DNA of 38,473 nucleotides from Streptomyces alkaliterrae (GTDB lineage Bacteria > Actinomycetota > Actinomycetes > Streptomycetales > Streptomycetaceae). A model generated the notes under the pieces. It was not told where the DNA came from. It made no database searches and worked only from the letters and a program-made list of their open reading frames with translations. The stretch lies in NCBI RefSeq assembly GCF_007097205.2, contig NZ_VJYK02000012.1, positions 1-38,473 on the forward strand. The letters run 5' to 3'. Each line of letters starts with the position of its first letter. Within the stretch, counting starts at the first letter, position 1. Made by a program: the position numbers and the translations under genes. This document shows, in pieces, positions 33,427-38,473 of the stretch.

Positions 33427-34777
33427 GGCCGCTCCTGTTCGGTTCGCTGACGGCCGCGACCGTCTGTGGATCAAGGTCGAAGAGTTCCCGCAGCGCGTCG
33501 GCGTAGCCGGCGCCGCCGGGTTCCCCGGCGAGCTGCTTGACCCTCACGGTCGGGGCGTGCAGCAGCTTGTCGACGACGCGCCGCACGGTCTGGGTGATCT
33601 CCGCACGCTGCCGTTCGTCGAGGTCGGGCAGTCGGCCGTCGAGCCTGGTCATCTCGGTGGTGACCACCTGGGAGGCCATGGCCCGCAGGGCGATCACGGT
33701 CGGGGTGATGGTCGCGGCGCGCTGGGCGGCGCCGAACGCGGCGACCTCCTCGCCGACGATGCCGCGCACGGCGTCCACGTCCGCGGACATGGGGGCGTCG
33801 GCGGCGGCCTCGGCCAGCGACTCGATGTCGACCAGGTGCGCCCCGGTGACGCGGTGGGCGGCGGCGTCGACGTCGCGCGGCATGGCCAGGTCGAGCAGGG
33901 CCAGCGGGCGGTCGTCGGCGCGGGCGGCCACGGCGGCCTCCACGGCTACGCCGGTGAGCACGAGGCCGGTGGCGCCGGTGCAGGAGACGACCATGTCGGC
34001 GGCGGCGAGTTCGTCGCTGACGGCGGTCATCGGTACGGCGCGGGCGTCCAGCGCGGCGGGGTCGTGGCCGCCGGCCGCGGCGTAGTCGCCGAGGGAGTCG
34101 GCCAGCCGCAGGGCGCGGTCCAACGTCCTGTTGGCGATCACCAGTTCGGTGACACCGGACCGGGCGAGGGTCGCCGCGGCGAGCGAGGACATGGAGCCGG
34201 CGCCGATGACCAGCGCGCGCTTGCCCATGGCCCAGTCGACGATCTCGGTGCCGTTCGCGAGCTGTTCCAGACCGAAGGTGACCAGCGACTGTCCGGCCTT
34301 GTCGATCCCGGTCTCGCTGTGCGCCCGCTTGCCCACCCGCAACGCCTGCTGGAACAGGTCGTTCAGCAGCCGCCCGGCGGTGTGCTCGTTCTGCGCGAGC
34401 GCGAGGGAGTCCTTGATCTGGCCGAGGATCTGCCCCTCGCCGACCACCATCGAGTCCAGGCCGCAGGCCACCGAGAAGAGGTGGTGGACGGCCCGGTCCT
34501 CGTAGTGGACGTACAGGTAGGGGGTCAGCTCCTCCAGACCGACCTCGGCGTGCCTGGCCAGCAGCGTGGACAGCTCGGCGACGCCGGCGTGGAACTTGTC
34601 GACGTCCGCGTACAGCTCGATGCGGTTGCAGGTGGAGAGCACCGCGGCCTCGGTGGCCGGCTCCGCGCCGAGCACGTCCTGGAGCAGGACGGCACGGGTC
34701 TCGGGGGCGAGGGCGGCACGTTCCAGCACGCTGACGGGCGCGCTGCGGTGGCTCAATCCGACGACGAGCAGACTCAT
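33419..34777 (-). CDS. hemA: Glutamyl-tRNA reductase
   Basis: The 452-residue enzyme reduces glutamyl-tRNA to glutamate-1-semialdehyde, the first step of C5-pathway tetrapyrrole synthesis. The nucleophile is Cys50 in STCNRIELY; the NADPH domain has IGAGSMSSLAA and the dimerisation domain is C-terminal. ATG 34777 overlaps the rex stop (ATGA), so it is translated together with the redox repressor. Glutamate-1-semialdehyde aminomutase (hemL) is not in this window. Confidence 0.96.
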   Translation of the reverse strand: MSLLVVGLSHRSAPVSVLERAALAPETRAVLLQDVLGAEPATEAAVLSTCNRIELYADVDKFHAGVAELSTLLARHAEVGLEELTPYLYVHYEDRAVHHLFSVACGLDSMVVGEGQILGQIKDSLALAQNEHTAGRLLNDLFQQALRVGKRAHSETGIDKAGQSLVTFGLEQLANGTEIVDWAMGKRALVIGAGSMSSLAAATLARSGVTELVIANRTLDRALRLADSLGDYAAAGGHDPAALDARAVPMTAVSDELAAADMVVSCTGATGLVLTGVAVEAAVAARADDRPLALLDLAMPRDVDAAAHRVTGAHLVDIESLAEAAADAPMSADVDAVRGIVGEEVAAFGAAQRAATITPTVIALRAMASQVVTTEMTRLDGRLPDLDERQRAEITQTVRRVVDKLLHAPTVRVKQLAGEPGGAGYADALRELFDLDPQTVAAVSEPNRSGRE

Positions 34778-35634
34778 GCCGGCATCACGGCGGGGAGGTC
34801 CCCGTCATTTCCCGGCTCGTCGCCCCGGCGGTCAGTCGCGGCGGGCGCGGCGGACGCGGTGCGCTTGGTGACGGACGCGGCGGGCGGCGCGACCGGGGAA
34901 CCGGTGACCCCGCCACCGGCGTCCTCACCGATGTCGGTGCCCGGCACGGCCCGCCCGTCGTCGGGGAGTTCGCCGGACTTGCGCTGCTCGTGGAAGGCGA
35001 GGATCTGGAGTTCGATGGAGAGGTCGACCTTGCGCACGTCCACGCCCTCGGGCACGGACAGCACGGTCGGCGCGAAGTTGAGGATGGAGGTCACACCGGC
35101 GGCCACCAGGCGGTCGGCCACGGGCTGCGCGGAGGCGGCCGGGGTGGCGATGACGCCGATGGAGACGCCGTTCTCCTCGATGACCCGCTCCAGCTCGTCG
35201 CTGTGCTGGACGGCGATCCCGGCGACCGGCTTGCCGGTCATGGCCGGGTCGGCGTCGATCAGTGCGGCGACCCGGAAGCCGCGGGAGGCGAACCCGCCGT
35301 AGTTGGCGAGCGCGGCGCCGAGGTTACCGATACCGACGATGACAACCGGCCAGTCCTGGGTCAGGCCGAGCTCGCGGGAGATCTGGTAGACGAGGTACTC
35401 GACGTCGTAGCCGACGCCGCGCGTCCCGTAGGAGCCGAGGTAGGAGAAGTCCTTGCGGAGCTTGGCCGAGTTCACCCCGGCCGCGGAGGCCAGCTCTTCC
35501 GAGGAGACCGTGGGGACCGAGCGCTCGGAGAGCGCCGTGAGGGCCCGCAGGTACAGCGGAAGTCGGGCGACGGTAGCGTCGGGGATCCCTCGGCTGCGAC
35601 TCGTCGCCGGTCGGTGGTTTCGGCCAGTTGCCAC
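34774..35634 (-). CDS. rex: Redox-sensing repressor Rex
   Basis: The 286-residue NADH/NAD+-responsive repressor has an N-terminal winged helix (about residues 20-95: LPLYLRALTALSE, GVNSAKLRKDFSYLGSYGTR) and a Rossmann domain (VVIVGIGNLGAALA near 108, acidic Asp in ALIDADPA), then a C-terminal helix (FHEQRKSGE) and a long Ala/Pro-rich tail. GTG 35634 with AGGAG upstream gives the characteristic start ATGRNHRPATSRSRG. It is nearly identical in the core to S. coelicolor Rex as I know it. It heads the hem operon, and a Rex operator lies in its own promoter. Confidence 0.97.
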   Translation of the reverse strand: MATGRNHRPATSRSRGIPDATVARLPLYLRALTALSERSVPTVSSEELASAAGVNSAKLRKDFSYLGSYGTRGVGYDVEYLVYQISRELGLTQDWPVVIVGIGNLGAALANYGGFASRGFRVAALIDADPAMTGKPVAGIAVQHSDELERVIEENGVSIGVIATPAASAQPVADRLVAAGVTSILNFAPTVLSVPEGVDVRKVDLSIELQILAFHEQRKSGELPDDGRAVPGTDIGEDAGGGVTGSPVAPPAASVTKRTASAAPAATDRRGDEPGNDGDLPAVMPA

Positions 35635-35708
35635 GGTGCTCCTGCCGTTTACGCAATGCGGTGAGCGACCGCGCGCACAGCGTGCCCCGGGACCGCCCCA
35701 TCGCTCAC

Positions 35709-35737
35709 AGGCTATGTCTTTGTGAACGCGTGCACAA
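35709..35737 (-). promoter_or_regulatory. rex promoter with overlapping Rex operator (ROP)
   Basis: On the minus strand TTGTGC (35737-35732) and TAGCCT (35714-35709) are 17 bp apart, a good -35/-10 pair. The 18-bp dyad TTGTGAACGCGTGCACAA (35720-35737) covers the -35 and most of the spacer and matches the Rex consensus TTGTGAA-N4-TTCACAA with one mismatch. This predicts autorepression of rex-hemACDB when NADH/NAD+ is low. Confidence 0.85.
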
Positions 35738-35861
35738 AGATAGTGTCCGTTTTGCCCCTTGGAAGTGATGGGCGCCACACGCCACAGCAGGGACACCTGT
35801 CACACTCCTCACGTGGACGACCCCCGGCGGCAAAACGTCCTCGATGGTAGTCCAGAAGCGG

Positions 35862-36107
35862 TCAGCCGCCCAACGCCTTGCGCAGCCGCTCGGGGTCCAC
35901 GCGCCAGAAGTCGTGCTGCGCGCCGTCGACCAGGGTCACCGGGATCTGCTCCCAGTACTTTTGGTACAGCTCGGGGTCCTGGTTGATGTCCTTCTCCTCC
36001 CAGGCCGCCCCCGTCTCCTCGCACACCCGGCGGATGATCTCCCGGGCGTCGTCGCACAGATGGCATCCCGGCTTCCCGATGAGGGTCACAGTCTTCATGC
36101 CTGCCAT
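35862..36107 (-). CDS. Glutaredoxin-like thioredoxin-fold protein
   Basis: The 81-residue protein has a CxxC redox motif, GKPGCHLCDDA, early in a thioredoxin fold, with the cis-Pro segment EQIPVTLVDG and the C-terminal YWRV-type helix region (FWRVDPERLRKAL). This matches the short glutaredoxin family DUF836. The start is uncertain: ATG 36107 (MAG) or ATG 36098 (MKT), neither with a strong ribosome binding site. It lies upstream of rex on the same strand and is divergent from the HAD gene. The substrate is unknown. Confidence 0.85.
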   Translation of the reverse strand: MAGMKTVTLIGKPGCHLCDDAREIIRRVCEETGAAWEEKDINQDPELYQKYWEQIPVTLVDGAQHDFWRVDPERLRKALGG

Positions 36108-36222
36108 TGTGGCGCGCCGGGCACCTTCGGTCGGCACGCCGATGTCGGATGACTGCCGGCCGCATTCCCGCCGTCACGTGGGCTTAACCGGAGCACACCG
36201 GTGAAGTGGCTATGCTCGCCGC

Positions 36223-37206
36223 ATGGGTGCACTGGCGTGGCTCACACCTCGTAGGCGTTCGGCGACTCCCCGCAGTGTCCTGGCCGGCGAGGCCGCGGCC
36301 GAGGCGGCCCGGAAGGCCGAGCGGGAGGCGGAACTGGAGGCCGAGCGGGAGGCCGAACGTGCCGCGAAGCGCCGGGGCGAGCGACCCGAGGGCGCCGAAG
36401 AGGGCCCGGAGGAGCCAGAGTTCCCGGTGGTCGGCGACACCAGCGCGGCGGCCTTCTTCGATCTCGACAACACCGTCATGCAGGGCGCGTCGATCTTCCA
36501 CTTCGGGCGGGGTCTGTACAAGCGGAAGTTCTTCGACACCCGCGCGCTGGCACGTTTCGCCTGGCAGCAGACGTACTTCCGGCTCGTCGGCAGCGAGAAC
36601 CCGGAGCACATGGCCGACGTCCGCGCCAGCGCGCTGTCCATCGTCGCCGGCCACCGGGTCTCCGAACTGATGGAGATCGGCGAGGAGATCTACGACGAGT
36701 ACATGGCCAGCCGCATCTGGCCGGGCACTCGCGCACTCGCCCAGGCTCACCTGGACGCCGGGCAGAAGGTCTGGCTGGTCACCGCCGCCCCGGTGGAGAC
36801 AGCAACGATCATCGCCCGCCGGCTCGGTCTGACCGGCGCACTCGGCACGGTGGCCGAGTCGGTGAACGGCGTGTACACGGGGCGGCTGGTCGGCGAGCCG
36901 CTGCACGGCCCGGCGAAGGCCGAGGCGGTGCGGGCGCTGGCCGAGGCGGAGGGCCTGGAGCTCGCACGGTGCGCCGCCTACAGCGACTCGGCGAACGACA
37001 TTCCGATGCTGTCGCTCGTCGGCTATCCGTATGCGATCAATCCTGACAGCGCGCTGCGGTCGCACGCGCGTGAGAACGGCTGGCGGCTGCGGGACTACCG
37101 AACCGGACGGAAGGCGGCGAAGGTCGGCATCCCGGCCGCCGCAGGGGTCGGCGCGCTGGCCGGCGGCGCCGCCGCGGCCGTGGCGCTGCAACGTCGCCGC
37201 CGTTAG
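36223..37206 (+). CDS. HAD-IB (SerB-like) phosphatase with coiled-coil N-terminus and C-terminal hydrophobic tail
   Basis: The 327-residue hydrolase has all HAD motifs: Asp80/Asp82 in FFDLDNTVM, motif II VTAAPVE, the Lys in GPAKAEAV and motif [13 protein letters not shown]. It belongs to the HAD-IB group (SerB/CicA-like, phosphoserine- or lysophospholipid-type phosphatases). Residues 20-52 are Ala/Glu/Arg-rich and likely helical or coiled-coil. Residues about 302-323 form a small hydrophobic Gly/Ala segment followed by four Arg, resembling a C-terminal membrane anchor. It precedes bldN as in other Streptomyces. The substrate is not known. Confidence 0.88.
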   Translation: MGALAWLTPRRRSATPRSVLAGEAAAEAARKAEREAELEAEREAERAAKRRGERPEGAEEGPEEPEFPVVGDTSAAAFFDLDNTVMQGASIFHFGRGLYKRKFFDTRALARFAWQQTYFRLVGSENPEHMADVRASALSIVAGHRVSELMEIGEEIYDEYMASRIWPGTRALAQAHLDAGQKVWLVTAAPVETATIIARRLGLTGALGTVAESVNGVYTGRLVGEPLHGPAKAEAVRALAEAEGLELARCAAYSDSANDIPMLSLVGYPYAINPDSALRSHARENGWRLRDYRTGRKAAKVGIPAAAGVGALAGGAAAAVALQRRRR

Positions 37207-37601
37207 CGTCACACCGCGCTGACCTGCAACTTTTCACCCGATATCACGCGGCTTCGCCCGATCCGCCGGACCTGACCGTTCCGCACCCGCTCGGGCGCGC
37301 GCGCATCCCATGTCTCTACCCGCCGCGGCGCGCCGGCACTCGCGGCCCCGGCCGCGCCAACCCAACTCGCCGGGAAACGGACAGTTTCGCTCGACAAAAC
37401 GGTCAGAAACCGTCAGAGACTCGGCGAGCAATCGACCAGGATCTCATACGAGAGCAAAGCAATCCGCCGATTTCAGCAACCACGTGTAGTGCGCTCTACA
37501 CGAAGCGTTATTCTCCTCAGACGCAATCGGCACCCGTCCGCCCGTCCCGGGGCAACTCGTGCCGAACTGCCCATGATGGAAGCTCTGCCTCTGGGAGTCC
37601 C
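37207..37601 (+). promoter_or_regulatory. bldN upstream region with a 20-bp dyad
   Basis: This 395-bp gap is comparatively A/T-rich in its second half. CGTGTAGTGCGCTCTACACG at 37483-37502 is a near-perfect dyad (only one mismatched pair) about 100 bp before the bldN start. ACGGT-cagaa-ACCGT lies near 37398-37414. bldN is known to be under BldD and developmental control, but neither dyad clearly matches the BldD consensus, so the binding protein is unknown. No gene is seen here. Confidence 0.5.
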
Positions 37602-38450
37602 GTGTACCCACACGTCGGGGTTGACGCCTCGGGCCTGGCTACGTTGCGTTCAGCGGTCGCCCACCGGCTGCGCGCACTTGTCCCCGTCCCCACGGTGAAC
37701 GCCGTCACCGCACTCGCCGCCGGCCTTCCGGTGAACGCCGTTCCCGCCTTCGCCGCGGCCGCCCCCGTGGGCGCGGCGGCCCCCGTGGGCACCGCCTACG
37801 CGCTCGCCGACCGCGCCGCGAGCACCACCGCCACCAAGCCCACCGGCAGACGCGCCGCCCGCACCGGCCGCGGCACCACCCGCCGACCGGCCACGGACAG
37901 CGACAGCCGTCGCATGATGGACCTCGTCGAACGCGCCCAGGGCGGTGAGGCCGACGCCTTCGGACAGCTCTACGACCAGTACTCCGACACCGTCTACCGG
38001 TACATCTACTACCGGGTGGGCGGCAAGGCCACCGCCGAGGACCTGACAAGCGAGACCTTTCTCCGCGCCCTCCGCCGCATCGGCACCTTCACCTGGCAGG
38101 GCCGGGACTTCGGCGCCTGGCTGGTCACCATCGCCCGCAACCTCGTCGCCGACCACTTCAAGTCCAGCCGCTTCCGGCTGGAGGTCACCACCGGCGAGAT
38201 GCTGGACGCCAACGAGGTCGAACGCAGCCCGGAGGACTCCGTACTGGAGTCGCTGTCCAACGCGGCGCTGCTCGACGCCGTGCGCCGCCTCAACCCGCAG
38301 CAGCAGGAGTGCGTGACGCTGCGGTTCCTCCAGGGGCTGTCGGTCGCCGAGACCGCACGGATCATGGGGAAGAACGAGGGAGCGATCAAGACCCTCCAGT
38401 ACCGGGCGGTGCGCACCCTCGCCCGCCTGTTCCCCGAAGACGCCCGCTGA
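37602..38450 (+). CDS. bldN: Developmental ECF-type sigma factor BldN (pro-protein)
   Basis: This 282-residue sigma factor is needed for aerial hyphae, chaplin and rodlin expression. Region 2 (about residues 105-180: GEADAFGQLYDQYSDTVYRY, TAEDLTSETFLRAL, FGAWLVTIARNLVADHF) and region 4 (about 225-278: LNPQQQECVTLRFLQGLSV, GKNEGAIKTLQYRAV) are intact. A ~100-residue Ala/Pro-rich N-terminal extension precedes them, as in S. coelicolor, where it is removed by proteolysis; here it contains repeated PVNAV and APVG units. GTG 37602 (VYPHVGVDASG) follows GGGAG. The cognate anti-sigma gene rsbN would lie just beyond the window end. Confidence 0.95.
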   Translation: MYPHVGVDASGLATLRSAVAHRLRALVPVPTVNAVTALAAGLPVNAVPAFAAAAPVGAAAPVGTAYALADRAASTTATKPTGRRAARTGRGTTRRPATDSDSRRMMDLVERAQGGEADAFGQLYDQYSDTVYRYIYYRVGGKATAEDLTSETFLRALRRIGTFTWQGRDFGAWLVTIARNLVADHFKSSRFRLEVTTGEMLDANEVERSPEDSVLESLSNAALLDAVRRLNPQQQECVTLRFLQGLSVAETARIMGKNEGAIKTLQYRAVRTLARLFPEDAR

Positions 38451-38473
38451 GCCACGACACACCGCCACCCAAC

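Noticed and set aside
1..38473. Insertion sequences, integrase, tRNA or attachment sites that could explain cluster acquisition
   Set aside because: No transposase or integrase motifs, no convincing tRNA cloverleaf and no flanking direct repeats were found by eye.

Overview
The very high G+C content, third-position G/C bias, GTG/TTG starts and gene content (bldN, the rex-hemACDB operon, class I lysS next to argS) point to a Streptomyces chromosome, core side. No rRNA, tRNA, CRISPR array or insertion sequence was recognised.

Layout: (1) 82-3542, a plus-strand unit of a ribbon-helix-helix (HicB/Arc-like) regulator, a DUF4097 beta-strand-repeat protein and a DrrA/DrrB-type ABC exporter; short repeats overlap the regulator's start codon and look like its operator. 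(2) 3637-24460, a biosynthetic gene cluster closed at both ends by strong bidirectional hairpins (3568-3608 and 24468-24525). (3) 24536-38450, conserved housekeeping and development genes: lysS, argS, a degenerate secreted esterase, a cupin, hemB, hemD fusion, hemC, hemA, rex, a glutaredoxin-like gene, a HAD phosphatase and sigma factor bldN.

The cluster is best explained as a thiotetronate antibiotic pathway (thiolactomycin / thiotetromycin / Tü 3010 type). The core is one minus-strand operon: a discrete FabF-type ketosynthase (probable self-resistance target copy), a P450, a KSQ-ACP loading protein that has lost its AT, a single KS-AT-DH-KR-ACP module ending in an NRPS heterocyclization (Cy) domain, and an A-PCP-TE protein whose adenylation pocket reads as cysteine. 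This fits an iterative PKS building a tetraketide that is then sulfurised and cyclised, with the P450 needed for ring closure. A second unit supplies and regulates: a LuxR/LAL activator, a type II thioesterase, a crotonyl-CoA carboxylase/reductase (all four carboxylation residues present) and a 3-hydroxyacyl-CoA dehydrogenase-like protein. The CCR implies ethylmalonyl-CoA, so an ethyl-branched thiotetronate is predicted. The sulfur-donor genes and the oxidation-amidation genes known from thiotetroamide producers are not in this window.

A repeated box, consensus near AYYAGGGGGGT (complement ACCCCCCTRRT), lies in both divergent control regions of the cluster (about 18069-18241 and 23602-23627) and is a good candidate operator for the LAL regulator. 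Domain and family calls are from motif reading only; no database search was run.
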